Counted from the first letter of the stretch, positions 46,826-60,172 are shown. The stretch is DNA of 64,000 nt from Enoplolaimus lenunculus (GCA_030248215.1 JASANG010001107.1:682001-746000), one strand, 5' to 3'. Notes: generated by a model from the sequence alone, not told the origin. Numbers and translations are program-made.

Positions 46826-49800
46826 CATGGGGGTGACATCGTCCGTTGCGGTGAAGCTAACCGTTTGTGTGAAACCAACCCTTGGGCTGAAACCGACCGT
46901 TGAGGTGAAACCAGCCGTTAGGGTGAAACCAACCTCTGGGGCAAAATTAACCTCTGGGGTAAAATTAACCGCTGGGGTGAAACGAACCCCTGGGGTGAAA
47001 CGAACCGTTGGGGCAAAACCAACCGTTGGGGTGAAACCAACCGTTGGGGTGGAACCAACCGTTGGGGTGAAACCAACCGTTGGGGTGAAACCAACCGTTG
47101 GGATGAAACCGACCGTTGGGGTGAAACCGACCGTTGGGGTGAAACCGACCGTTGGGGTGAAACCAACCGTTGGGGTGAAACCAACCGTTGGGGAGAAACC
47201 GACTGTTGGGGGAAACCAACTGTTGGGGTGAAACCAACCGTTGGGACAAAACCAACCGCTGGGGCCAAACCAACCGTTGCGGCAAAACCAACCGGGGGGG
47301 TGAAACCAACTGTTGGGGGCGAAGACCAACCGTTGGGCGAAACTGACCGTTGGGGTGAAACCAACCGTGGGGCTAAGCAACCGTTGGGGTGAAACCAACC
47401 GTTGGGGTAAAACCAACCGTTGGGGCTGGAACCAACTGTTGGGGTGAAACCATCCGTTGGAGTGAAGCCGTCGGTTGTGGTGAAACCAACCGTTGGGGTG
47501 AAACCAACCGTTGAGCTGAAACCAACCGTTGCGGTGAAACCAACCGTTGTGGCAAAACCAACCGTTGGGGCAAAACCAACCGTTGGGGAGAAACCAACCG
47601 TTGGGGTAAGACAAACCGTTGGGTGAAACCAACCGTTGGGGTGAAACCAACCGTTGGGGAGAAACCAACCGTTGGGGTGAAACCAACCGTTGGGGTAAAA
47701 CCCACCGTTGGGGCAAAACCAACCGTTGGGCAAAACCAACCGTTGGGGCAAAACTAACCGTTGGGGTGAAACAAACCGTTGGGGTGAAACCAAGCGTTGG
47801 GGTGAAAACAACAGTTGGGGTGATACCAACAGTAGGCTGGATATAGTGGGGGGGCAAAACCAATCGGAGGTGAAACCAACCGTTGGGCAGAAACCGACTG
47901 GTGGGGTGAAACCAACCGTTGGGGCAAAACCAACCGTTGGGGTGAAACCGACTGTTGGGGTGAGACCAACCGTTGGGGTGAAACCGACTGTTGGGGTGAG
48001 ACCAACCGTTGGGGTGAAACCAACCGTTGGGGTGAAACCAACCGTTGGGGTAAAACCAACCGTTGGGGTGGAACCCACTGTTGTGGTGAAACCATCCGTT
48101 GGAGTGAAACCATCCGTTTGGTGAAGCCAACCGTTGGGGTGAAACCAACCGTTGAGCTGAAACCAACCGTTGGGGTGAAACCAACCGTTGGGGCAAAACC
48201 AACCGTTGGGGCAAAACCAACCGTTGGGGCAAAACCAACCGTTGGGGCAAAACCAACCGTTGGGGTGAAACCAACCGTTGGGGTGAAACCAACCGTTGGG
48301 AGAAACCGACTGTTGGGTGAAACCAACCGTTGCGGTGAAACCAACCGTTGGGGCAAAACCAACCGTTGGGGCAAAACCAACCGTTGGGTCAAAACTAACC
48401 GTTGGGTTGAAACTAACCGTTGGGGTGAAACCAACCGTTGGGGTGAAACCAACCGTTGGGGTGAAACCAACCGTAAGCTCTATAAAGTGGTGGGGCAAAA
48501 CCAATCGGGGGTGACACCAACCGATGGGCAGTACCCGACTGTTGGGGGCTGAAACCAACCGTTGGCGTGAAACAAACCGTTGGGGTGAAACCAACCGTTG
48601 GGGCCAAACCAACCGTTGGGGCAAAACCAACCGTTGGGGTGAAACCGACTGTTGCGGTGAGACCAACCGTTAGGGTGAAACCGACTGTTGGGGTGAGACC
48701 AACCGTTGGAGTGAAACCAACCGTTGGGGTAAAACCAACCGTTGGGGTGGAACCCACTGTTGTGGTGAAACCATCCGTTGGAGTGAAACCATCCGTTTGG
48801 TGAAGCCAACCGTTGGGGTGAAACCAACCGTTGAGCTGAAACCAACCGTTGGGGCAAAACCAACCGTTGGGGTGAAACCAACCGTTGGGGCAAAATCAAC
48901 CGTTGGGGCAAAACCAACCGTTGGGGCAAAACCACCCGTTGGGGCAAAACCAACCGTTGGGGCAAAACCAACCGTTGGGGTGAAACCAACCGTTGGGGTG
49001 AAACCAACCGTTGGGGAGAAACCGACTGTTGGGGTGAAACCAACCGTTGCGGTGAAACCAACCGTTGGGGCAAAACCAACCGTTGGGGCAAAACCAATCG
49101 TTGGGGCAAAACTAACCGTTGGGGTGAAACCAACCGTTGGGGTGAAACCAACCGTTGGGGTGAAACCGACTGTTGGGGTGAAACCAACCGTTGGGGTGAA
49201 ACCAACCGTAAGCTCTATAAAGTGGTGGGGCAAAACCGTTGGGGCCAAACCAACCGTTGGGGCAAAACCAACCGTTGGGGCAAAACCAACCGTTGGGGCA
49301 AAACCAACCGTTGGGGTGAAACCGACTGTTGTGGTGAGACCAACCGTTGGGGTGAAACCGACTGTTGGGGTGAGACCATCCGTTGGGGTGAAACCAACCG
49401 TTGGGTAAAATCAACCGTTGGGGTGAAATCCACTGTTGTGGTGAAACCATCCGTTTGGGTGAAACCATCCGTTTGGTGAAGCCAACCGTTGGGGTGACAC
49501 CCCCCGTTGAGCTGAAACCAACCGTTGGGGAGAAACCAACCGTTTGGGCAAAACCAACCGTTGGGGCAAAACCAACCGTTGGGGCAAAACTAACCGTTGG
49601 GGTGAAACCCAACCGTTGGGGTGAAACCGACCGTTGGCGACGCCGGGGAAACCAACCGTTGGGGTGAAACCAACCGTAAGCTCTATAAAGTGGTGGGCCG
49701 CAAACCAACCGTTGCGGTGAAACCAACCGCTGGGGTGAAACCCAACCGTTGGGGCAAAACCAACCGTTGGGCAAAACAAACCGTCGGGGTAAAACTAACC

Positions 49801-52800
49801 GTTGGGTGCAAACCAACCGTTGGGGTCAAAACAACCTTTGGGTGCAAACCACCCGTTGGGTTGAAACCGACCGTTGGGGTGAAACCGACTGTTGGGGTGA
49901 AACCAACCGTTGGGGTGAAACCAACCGTAAGCTCTAGATAGTGGTGGGGCAAAACCAACCGTTGGGGCAAAACCAACCGTTGGGGTGAAACCAACCGTTG
50001 GGGAGAAACCAACCGTTGGGGCAAAACCAACCGTTGGGGCAAAACCAACCGTTGGGGATAGACCAACCGTTGGGGTGAAACCAACCGTTGGGGTGTAACC
50101 AACCGTTGGGAGAAACCGACTGTTGGGGCCAAACCAACCGGGGCGGTGAAACCAACCGTTGGGGCCAAACCAACCGTTGGGGCAAAACCAACCGTTGGGG
50201 CAAAACTAACCGTTGGGGTGAAACTAACCGTTGGGGTGAAACCAACCGTTGGGGTGAAACCAACCGTTGGGGTGAAACCAACCGTAAGCTCTATAAAGTG
50301 GTGGGGCAAAACCAATCGGAGGTGAAACCAACCGTTGGGGAGAAACCGACTGTTGGGGTGAAACCAACCGTTGGGGTGAAACAAACCGTTGGGGTGAAAC
50401 CAACCGTTGGGGCCAAACCAACCGTTGGGGCAAAACCAACCGTTGGGGTGAAACCGACTGTTGCGGTGAGACCAACCGTTAGGGTGAAACCAACCGTTGG
50501 GGTGAAACCAACCGTTGGGGTGAAACCAACCGTTGGGGAGAAACCGACTGTTGGGGTGAAACCAACCGTTGCGGTGAAACCAACCGTTGGGGCAAAACCA
50601 ACCGTTGGGGCAAAACCAATCGTTGGGGCAAAACTAACCGTTGGGGTGAAACCAACCGTTGGGGTGAAACCAACCGTTGGGGTGAAACCGACTGTTGGGG
50701 TGAAACCAACCGTTGGGGTGAAACCAACCGTAAGCTCTATAAAGTGGTGGGGCAAAACCGTTGGGGCCAAACCAACCGTTGGGGCAAAACCAACCGTTGG
50801 GGCAAAACCAACCGTTGGGGCAAAACCAACCGTTGGGGTGAAACCGACTGTTGTGGTGAGACCAACCGTTGGGGTGAAACCGACTGTTGGGGTGAGACCA
50901 TCCGTTGGGGTGAAACCAACCGTTGGGGTAAAATCAACCGTTGGGGTGGAACCCACTGTTGTGGTGAAACCATCCGTTGGGGTGAAACCATCCGTTTGGT
51001 GAAGCCAACCGTTGGGGTGAAACCAACCGTTGAGCTGAAACCAACCGTTGGGGTGAAACCAACCGTTTGGGCAAAACCAACCGTTGGGGCAAAACCAACC
51101 GTTGGGGCAAAACTAACCGTTGGGGTGAAACCAACCGTTGGGGTGAAACCAACCGTTGGGGTGAAACCGACTGTTGGGGTGAAACCAACCGTTGGGGTGA
51201 AACCAACCGTAAGCTCTATAAAGTGGTGGGGCAAAACCAACCGTTGGGGCAAAACCAACCGTTGGGGTGAAACCAACCGCTGGGGTGAAACCAACCGTTG
51301 GGGCAAAACCAACCGTTGGGGCAAAACCAACCGTTGGGGTAAAACTAACCGTTGGGGTGAAACCAACCGTTGGGGTGAAACCAACCGTTGGGGTGAAACC
51401 AACCGTTGGGGTGAAACCGACCGTTGGGGTGAAACCGACTGTTGGGGTGAAACCAACCGTTGGGGTGAAACCAACCGTAAGCTCTATAAAGTGGTGGGGC
51501 AAAACCAACCGTTGGGGCAAAACCAACCGTTGGGGTGAAACCAACCGTTGGGGTGAAACCAACCGTTGGGGCAAAACCAACCGTTGGGGCAAAACCAACC
51601 GTTGGGGCAAAACCAACCGTTGGGGTGAAACCAACCGTTGGGGTGAAACCAACCGTTGGGAGAAACCGACTGTTGGGGTGAAACCAACCGTTGCGGTGAA
51701 ACCAACCGTTGGGGCAAAACCAACCGTTGGGGCAAAACCAACCGTTGGGGCAAAACTAACCGTTGGGGTGAAACTAACCGTTGGGGTGAAACCAACCGTT
51801 GGGGTGAAACCAACCGTTGGGGTGAAACCAACCGTAAGCTCTATAAAGTGGTGGGGCAAAACCAATCGGAGGTGAAACCAACCGTTGGGGAGAAACCGAC
51901 TGTTGGGGTGAAACCAACCGTTGGGGTGAAACAAACCGTTGGGGTGAAACCAACCGTTGGGGCCAAACCAACCGTTGGGGCAAAACCAACCGTTGGGGTG
52001 AAACCGACTGTTGCGGTGAGACCAACCGTTAGGGTGAAACCGACTGTTGGGGTGAGACCAACCGTTGGAGTGAAACCAACCGTTGGGGTAAAACCAACCG
52101 TTGGGGTGGAACCCACTGTTGTGGTGAAACCATCCGTTGGAGTGAAACCATCCGTTTGGTGAAGCCAACCGTTGGGGTGAAACCAACCGTTGAGCTGAAA
52201 CCAACCGTTGGGGCAAAACCAACCGTTGGGGTGAAACCAACCGTTGGGGCAAAATCAACCGTTGGGGCAAAACCAACCGTTGGGGCAAAACCACCCGTTG
52301 GGGCAAAACCAACCGTTGGGGCAAAACCAACCGTTGGGGTGAAACCAACCGTTGGGGTGAAACCAACCGTTGGGGAGAAACCGACTGTTGGGGTGAAACC
52401 AACCGTTGCGGTGAAACCAACCGTTGGGGCAAAACCAACCGTTGGGGCAAAACCAATCGTTGGGGCAAAACTAACCGTTGGGGTGAAACCAACCGTTGGG
52501 GTGAAACCAACCGTTGGGGTGAAACCGACTGTTGGGGTGAAACCAACCGTTGGGGTGAAACCAACCGTAAGCTCTATAAAGTGGTGGGGCAAAACCGTTG
52601 GGGCCAAACCAACCGTTGGGGCAAAACCAACCGTTGGGGCAAAACCAACCGTTGGGGCAAAACCAACCGTTGGGGTGAAACCGACTGTTGTGGTGAGACC
52701 AACCGTTGGGGTGAAACCGACTGTTGGGGTGAGACCAACCGTTGGGGTGAAACCAACCGTTGGGGTAAAATCAACCGTTGGGGTGGAACCCACTGTTGTG

Positions 52801-53640
52801 GTGAAACCATCCGTTGGGGTGAAACCATCCGTTTGGTGAAGCCAACCGTTGGGGTGAAACCAACCGTTGAGCTGAAACCAACCGTTGGGGTGAAACCAAC
52901 CGTTTGGGCAAAACCAACCGTTGGGGCAAAACCAACCGTTGGGGCAAAACTAACCGTTGGGGTGAAACCAACCGTTGGGGTGAAACCAACCGTTGGGGTG
53001 AAACCGACTGTTGGGGTGAAACCAACCGTTGGGGTGAAACCAACCGTAAGCTCTATAAAGTGGTGGGGCAAAACCAACCGTTGGGGCAAAACCAACCGTT
53101 GGGGTGAAACCAACCGCTGGGGTGAAACCAACCGTTGGGGCAAAACCAACCGTTGGGGCAAAACCAACCGTTGGGGTAAAACTAACCGTTGGGGTGAAAC
53201 CAACCGTTGGGGTGAAACCAACCGTTGGGGTGAAACCAACCGTTGGGGTGAAACCGACCGTTGGGGTGAAACCGACTGTTGGGGTGAAACCAACCGTTGG
53301 GGTGAAACCAACCGTAAGCTCTATAAAGTGGTGGGGCAAAACCAACCGTTGGGGCAAAACCAACCGTTGGGGTGAAACCAACCGTTGGGGTGAAACCAAC
53401 CGTTGGGGCAAAACCAACCGTTGGGGCAAAACCAACCGTTGGGGTAAAACTAACCGTTGGGGTGAAACCAACCGTTGGGGTGAAACCAACCGTTGGGGTG
53501 AAACCAACCGTTGGGGCAAAACCAACCGTTGGGGTAAAACTAACCGTTGGGGTGAAACCAACCGTTGGGGTGAAACCAACCGTTGGGGTGAAACCGACTG
53601 TTGGGGTGAAACCAACCACAAGCTCTATAAAGTGGTGAAA
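46826..53640. repeat. 6.8-kb minisatellite: 18-bp GGGGTGAAACCAACCGTT units with higher-order structure
   Basis: Roughly 370 head-to-tail units, mainly GGGGTGAAACCAACCGTT and GGGGCAAAACCAACCGTT with CGACTGTT and GTGAGACC variants. A spacer, CGTAAGCTCTATAAAGTGG, interrupts the array at about 48473, 49208, 49677, 49926, 50284, 50730, 51209, 51479, 51836, 52568, 53047 and 53315, with degraded ones near 47838 and 53619 where the array stops. The blocks between are about 250-735 bp. Long stretches repeat at offsets of 1522, 1837 and 3359 bp. Open frames of up to ~580 codons on both strands follow from an 18-base unit without stops in five frames; frame breaks between units and the lack of any start or splice context make a coding role unlikely. 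Confidence 0.97.
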
Positions 53641-55560
53641 GTTATAATCGTAAAATTACATAGCTAACGTGTAAAAAGTGTTGAACCAAAATGAAAAATT
53701 TCGTGCACTTTCTGTAAGGAGTTTTTTGACCGTAACTATTGAAGACCACACTGGTTTGCAAAATCCTTTGGCACAAATATTCCATACGTACCAGGATACC
53801 AGTGTACAAAATTTAAACGATACAGGTCTGATATTACTTGAGCACCAACATGCGAACTAAACTGAAAATACGCGCTTGAGATGCGCGAATCATATATATG
53901 AACACTATCGTGTTCATATGATTATTCTCACACGTAAAGCTAACTTTCGGATTTGTAATTTTGCATTCATTATATTCATAACTTTAGCCATGTCAGAGAT
54001 TGATGTGAGGGGGCCTGCGATCGTCCTACTCCGCCCGCCACACGAGATTTTTTCAAGCCGCTATGTGGGCTCCGCCAAAAACCGTGCCCCAACGGCACTA
54101 CGCAATCCGGCAGCAGTTTACTGAAATATTAATTGACAGCATTACAGCGATGGTTATGTTGATTTCCATATGCAATTATTCTATCTATCTTGTCGCGGCG
54201 TTTACTTATTCAGCAAAGATTTAAACTAAATTAGCACGCGGCCGACCGGAAAAATTCGATGAACAATCAAATTTTTAGAATGTCAATCTGCCGAAAACTT
54301 TTCAGCTTTACTTTTGAGGTAAAAATTTCAAAACTGAGAGAAATATTTGGCGGCTTGCCCCAAGGTGTTCAATTGTTTCTCTGAGCCAGGTTATAAATAT
54401 TTGAGTGTTTGATTAATGGTTCCAAACATTAGAGAACATCGGTGGGGCATGGTACATTGTACTTCTACTTTGATACTTCGAATATGAAATGATAGAAGTT
54501 AAATTTCACTTTGTAGTTCTTAATTGTCAAATATTTTATCAAAATAGATTATAATTATTATATTATTACTAATGTTTTTATTATTATTATTATTAGATAT
54601 TATTCTTAATAGCAATAATGAATACTAAATTTATTAATATATAAGTATATTTTTACATATATAAATGCTTGAAATTTTTGTAAATTTGAACGTACAAACA
54701 TTCAGTTCGCACACATGATTTGGAAAACATATGGAGAAACGCTTCGTCAATCGAGAAATAGTTTTCTGTGTCGACGACAATCATTCCAAAAACATATATA
54801 TAGATCTGGGTCAACGCTTATTTTATTTGTGAAAAATTTATTTATATAATTTCGGTGCGCTGAATATAAATGTTTTTGTTTAGATATTTCTTTTGTATGT
54901 TGAATATTGACGAAATGAAAATTTATGCAACACTAAATGACATAATATGTTGTGTCGTTATACTTGTGTAAATTTGAAATTGCTGTCCTATGATGTCATT
55001 GATCACGCGTGCAGTGGAATAGCTTTTTCCACCCTATAAAATTCTAATACGAATATTATAAAATTTTTCAAAATTTTTTGCGATTTGTTCAAATGTTTAA
55101 TGGATACCGAACAGCTAACAAATATATTCGACTACATAAAGTGTAATATGTACGTAAAATATATTTAGCGGTGAAACAGAAAAGTTAAGCCTGTTTATGT
55201 TAATTTAAGTGCCTCTTTGTTCAGCCTGAGCATATACCTAAATATAAACCAAATCCTAATCCTGTAAGCAAACGTTTTTTGTTATATCAAACTAACAGCG
55301 CCTATTGCAGTTAACACTTTCGCCATTTAATCGTTTCCAAGCCGCTATAAAGAACCATAATAAAATTTTGACTTTAATTTCTTTTAAAGCATGAATTTGA
55401 TATAGATACATATATATGTATATATACATAAATATATATATACAGTTCAGATGTATTAATTTCGTCACATGAAACTGTAGCCGCAGGAATAGAATCCATT
55501 ATTTATAGCTAGAACCTATTCAGAATAGTTAAAGTCGGCAAAAACTACTTGTATTCAATA
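53641..55560. other. AT-rich stretch upstream of the lipocalin gene
   Basis: No gene is supported. There is an AT-rich tract around 54540-54700, a TATATA microsatellite at about 55400-55442 and a weak TTAGGC-family fragment in reverse near 55200-55290. The promoter of the gene starting at 55561 should lie at its right end. Confidence 0.55.
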
Positions 55561-58500
55561 ATGCTACCACTATTAATATTATTCGTTTCATTGTGGATAA
55601 TATGTCAGTCTCGTGATCCCATTATTGACGACGGCGTACGGGTTGTTCAATTTCCATCTGGAACATCTTTTCGAACACTGCAGAACACAGCCCCCATCGT
55701 TAGCAACCGTCGCAATACCCCCGTAGATTCATCGCCCCCTAATGATTCAAGCAGGCGTCGTTACCGGTATCGGTCAAACATTCGAGATCTTGAGTTAGAT
55801 TCCACTGCGACACAGTTTAGACAATCTAGCCGACTAGTAAACGACCATTATAATCGCGGTCGCGAAGTTTCACCGAACCGAGCAGCAGATGGGATTCGCG
55901 GATCACAAAATGTTGCGCCAGCAGTTTCGGCCACTCGTATTTTGGGTTCAAGCTCTTCATTCGACCAGGCAGCGCCAGAATATCACGACACTCAAGCAAT
56001 CCGAAAACTTTCATCGCAGCAAGAACAACAACAATTTAGTGGTGAAGCCGCAACACAACAAGACGGGTCCATTCGATTTTTGCCGCAACTGGAACGCGAA
56101 AATCAAATATCGTCGTCGCTGGCTGGAGCTAGTGGAGGGCTAGGCAATTCACAACAGATCGATCCAGCGTTGTTAGGCCTGGGTGGGAATGCTGCTGGCA
56201 CAGCGGGGCTGAGCCCGTTTGGTATCGCACCAGGCCTGGGGTTGGGTGGCGCAGGAGCGGGTGGAGGAGTTGCAGTACCTGGTGGATTAGGTAAGTTACC
56301 TACGTAATGTTGAACACAGAATTCGATAGTAACACAGTCTATCCACTGAACATTTCACGATGTTTAAAATTAATGTTGATATTAGCAATAAAAATAGCTA
56401 AATATAATTATTATGGAATTGTATAGAAGTAAATAATTTACCCGCAACCTAGTTATAGATATATATTAATCTTCTGCAATTTTAAAATACTTTCCAATTT
56501 TAACACATGACACGCATCAACAGGAATTTAATGCATATACAGTCTTCAAACATTGTTTCTATTAACAAATTCCGTTATATATTTAGGAAGCGGATTTAGC
56601 TCCATACAACCACAACCAAGTGCCAGCGGTATATTAGGGGCGATTGGTGGACCTGGAGGGCTTCTTAGTTCACTGCCTGCCGGCTTCGCTGGTTTAGGCA
56701 CCGGTGCAGGATTAGGCCAACCGTCACCAGCTTTCGGAGGTGCAGCCGGTTTGCCCGCAGCCGTGCCAGGTGGAAATGGAGGTTTACTTGGTATACTCAG
56801 TGGGATTGGAAAGCAGTTGGGTCGACAGCGTAAGTTTGAAATTGTGATCATTGGCATTTTGTCTTAATCGCAATATTATGAACGGCGCCAGCTTTAGTCA
56901 ATAATGATGTAACTTTGGTTTATAGTATTGTTTAGTTGTTTGCGTGAAAACCTGGATATAGAATTAGTTTCGAAATTTTAAATATATATTTTTAATAAAT
57001 GTACTTCAATGACCTAGATAGCATAGAACCTAGCATGACTATGTCAAAGATGAACACGGTCATAAGTCTGCATGGATTAGCAATGCGGATGCTTTATAAG
57101 GCCTTTTCATTACAAAAAGTCTGTTAATCTTTTTTAGTTGGTGGCACCAGTAGTGCTGGCCCAGGACTACCTGGAGGACTTGGAGGAATACCGCTTCCTG
57201 GATTAACCGGAGCCGGTGGACTACCTGGCTTGGGTGTAGGCCCGGTCGGCGGTGGGGCACCGTTTGATTTCGCTGGACTTATCGGTATGTTTATGTAATT
57301 ATTTATCGCGTATCTAATGATATCTAGTTTAAATTTGATATTTTCAGATACTTGCGATTCCTTGAAAATCGTTTCGTATATATAAAACAAACTTTATTTG
57401 TTCAATTAATAGCACATACGTGCCTGGTCCTAAAGTATATCTAGGGACCAAAAACGCTGAATTTCGATCTTAGCTTGAAACACATAAATTGGCTCACAAA
57501 GAAAGCAACCAGACTTCAGTTTACGCAACGGACAGATGTGCTGAAAAGGTTGACAGAATAGTCATCGGAAACGAGCTATAAGTGAAGCGTACCAAACTGC
57601 AACAAAAAGGTATTTTGTCGTCAACCTTAACGCGATTTTAGAAACGCAAAAAGTGTTCTGTATATATTTGATACAATTCCTTTACAACGAGGTCTTTTTC
57701 TTGCGAAATTCCCATTTGGAATTGTTCTAATATAACTCAATCGCTGAAATACAAATTTAGCATCTCTCAGTCGTCGCGCTCTTAACGGAAGTAGCGTGGC
57801 GGACGCAGTGCCACCGGAACGTCTACAAGGATTCGCCGATAATGTAACTGATAAGCTGTTGCCAACGTTACCCAAAATTGATCTTGCAAAATACATGGGC
57901 CGATGGTTTGAAGTAAATATTTTATTAGTTGTTAGACATGGTTGAGTGGCTACAAGCGTACAGGTCATTTTTCAGTCGAGGCTGATCTTTTTTGGTAGGA
58001 AAGTTGAAGTTCTCAGCAAGATTTAATAGCAACACCACTACATAAAACTGCAATTGCTGGAAATAACTTTTGTCCGAGTCCGGAAGAACTGAAGTCCCCT
58101 CAGCCACCGTGGCTTGTTGGCATACCAACTGATAATTGCAAAACCAAATGTTGAATGTTTCCTAGTAGTTCCAGATAGTGAATATACCTCGTGCCAATAA
58201 ATAATTATAGATTGAAAACATCAAAATAATGCCACATACTTCAGGTCAAGGTTTCTCTAAGCAAAGCAGACGGTAACTATATGTACCGCGCTTTTTTGTA
58301 TAATAGTTTGTATTCTAGCTGGCTATTATCTTAAGTTTCCTTATATTTTCATAAAAACTCTTCGAAAAATTATCATATTTTATAATACGTATTTCACGAT
58401 TCTAGTAAATTTTACCGATTTGGAAACCCCACAACCGTTAATATATATTACACCTAACTATATATTCATCTTAGGGAATTTCAAGTCCTAAAGCTTCAAC

Positions 58501-59777
58501 GCAACGCTGTGTTGTTCATCATTGTAAGTTTGTTTAACCACTGCAATAATATCTCAGAGTGCAAAAATGCTACAAATTTTTTCACTACAGGACTAAGTAT
58601 AGTTGGTAATATTACTACCTCAGTAGTATTTATCATCGATGTATGACCATTAGTTATATTTCGGCGGTGTGAATACGAATTTTGTGATACATAAACCGCA
58701 TTTGAGTAAGTACTGGAGGTGGTCCAGTCGATGTTTACGCGTTTTTGTGCATGAGACTATTTTAGAATAGTTTTGAAACGCCATCACTTTACAAAATTCA
58801 ACCGTTTAGTACCTTTTTCAGACGGCGGATTAACGGAGAATCAAAAAACGTCAACATTTACAGCTTTGAAGATTTATCGTGACGGCAGTGAATTCGGTCA
58901 AGTTCAATACTCGATTGGTTACGCCTTCCGCGGTGGTCGAAAAGACGCAATGCTGCAAATGCATTCCAGCGAAGCTTCCAATCCAACGCCGTGTAAGTTC
59001 TAGCATTTCAACAATGTAAAGCGAAATCTCATACGATTTCTAAAATGTAGAGATAGACGCATCTGCATGCAAACAATATTGAAGAAAGCAAGAATCCGTA
59101 AGCAGATAGAGTCCCTTAACAAAATTAGAGTCCGTAAATGTCAATTATCCCTAATTGTAGCGCATAAATGACTGCAGGGCCAAATAAAGTTGTGTTCGAA
59201 ACTTTAAAGCGTACTTAAGTTTTGAAAGTAACATTCCTAAGTATAACCTTACATTATCGCTCCAGCTTTTGATACGAAGCAAAATACGCTTAATTCAACT
59301 GATAGTTGCAATACCGGATATATATCAGCAACAAAGGGTAGCGGAGCGTGGGTTAAAAATAAATAACAGTCCGTAACCGAATAACAAGGGGGGTACCCTC
59401 TGGAGAGGCCAAATAAATATCAGTCCCCCCTCTTACTCGGGTCACTACAATAAACCTTGTCAATTTTATAAAATACAAACGTTTTAGTTTTAATTTTTGG
59501 AGTTTCAGATTGGATATACCATCTTGGACCAATTGGAAAAGACCCGTTTGGCAACGATCAATACGAATATGCGGTGGTTTCAAATTGGATCAAGTATCCA
59601 ATGATGGTGCTAGTTCGTGACCCCGACAAGTTTCAAAAAGAACATTACGTTGACGTATTACGATGGCTTGAAGATAATCGCTTTATAACACCATTTACAC
59701 GAGCCTTCAACTTAATTCAATCTACTGACTATTCTAATTGCCAGTATGAGGACAGTACCTTTGCAGCGTTTGGTTAG
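55561..59777 (+). CDS. Secreted glycine-rich protein with C-terminal nematode lipocalin domain
   Basis: Seven exons in frame: 55561-56290, 56587-56829, 57138-57284, 57761-57912, 58475-58523, 58822-58992 and 59509-59777 (586 residues). The first ATG begins a signal peptide (MLPLLILFVSLWIICQS). Residues ~20-200 are polar, rich in Ser, Gln and Arg. About 200-375 are low-complexity Gly/Leu/Pro, extended by exons 2 and 3. A basic SRR stretch precedes the lipocalin domain, which opens with KYMGRWFE (GxW at 420-422) and continues through QRCVVHHYGG, GSEFGQVQYSIGY, YWIYHLGP, YEYAVVSNW and RDPDKF to a Cys near the end (YSNCQYED). Family role: nematode lipocalin-related proteins bind lipids in the extracellular space and pre-cuticle matrix; the ligand here is unknown. 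Exons 2 and 3 both start and end in phase 1, so each can be skipped or added without frame change. Confidence 0.9.
59093..59450. repeat. TGTAGTGACCCG-type MITE in intron 6 of the lipocalin gene
   Basis: Right end CTCTTACTCGGGTCACTACA is intact; the left end is missing. It lies between donor 58993 and acceptor 59508. Confidence 0.75.
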
Positions 59778-60060
59778 CAACAGTACCTGCTTAACCGCTC
59801 ATAACTCTTGTATCGCCATGATGCCGGTGAGTAAATGCATCTCGTAAAGTGCACCACACCGAAAACGCTCTGCTTTTTCTCCAAACCGCCCACAGGGTAC
59901 AAACCGGATGACCGCTTCCGATAAATACTTAATCGGAATCAGTTTCCGTTAAAAAATGCAGGAACTTCCGTTATGTTGATATTTGATGGTAGTTGGAAAT
60001 CGGTTAAGTATCATTGAGGTTTTCGATACAAGTACGCTGCAATTTATTAGATGTAAAAGA

Positions 60061-60172
60061 AACTCAGTGAGTCGAATTTGATTCTGGCGGAGTCGAATTC
60101 GACTCAGTTTGTGCAATCCGGAAAAACCGATTTCGGAAAGAGTTAATTTGACTCACCATTTTTTGCAGTGTA
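60061..60172. repeat. Palindromic GACTC-rich MITE, half copy
   Basis: Only the right arm is present, from 'ctcagtgagtcgaattt' to CCATTTTTTGCAGTGTA. Confidence 0.75.

Noticed and set aside
46820-53667. Many long overlapping open frames (up to ~580 codons) on both strands as protein genes
   Set aside because: They are the direct result of an 18-base repeat lacking stops in five of six frames. Frames shift between units, there is no signal peptide, domain or splice context, and both strands are equally open.
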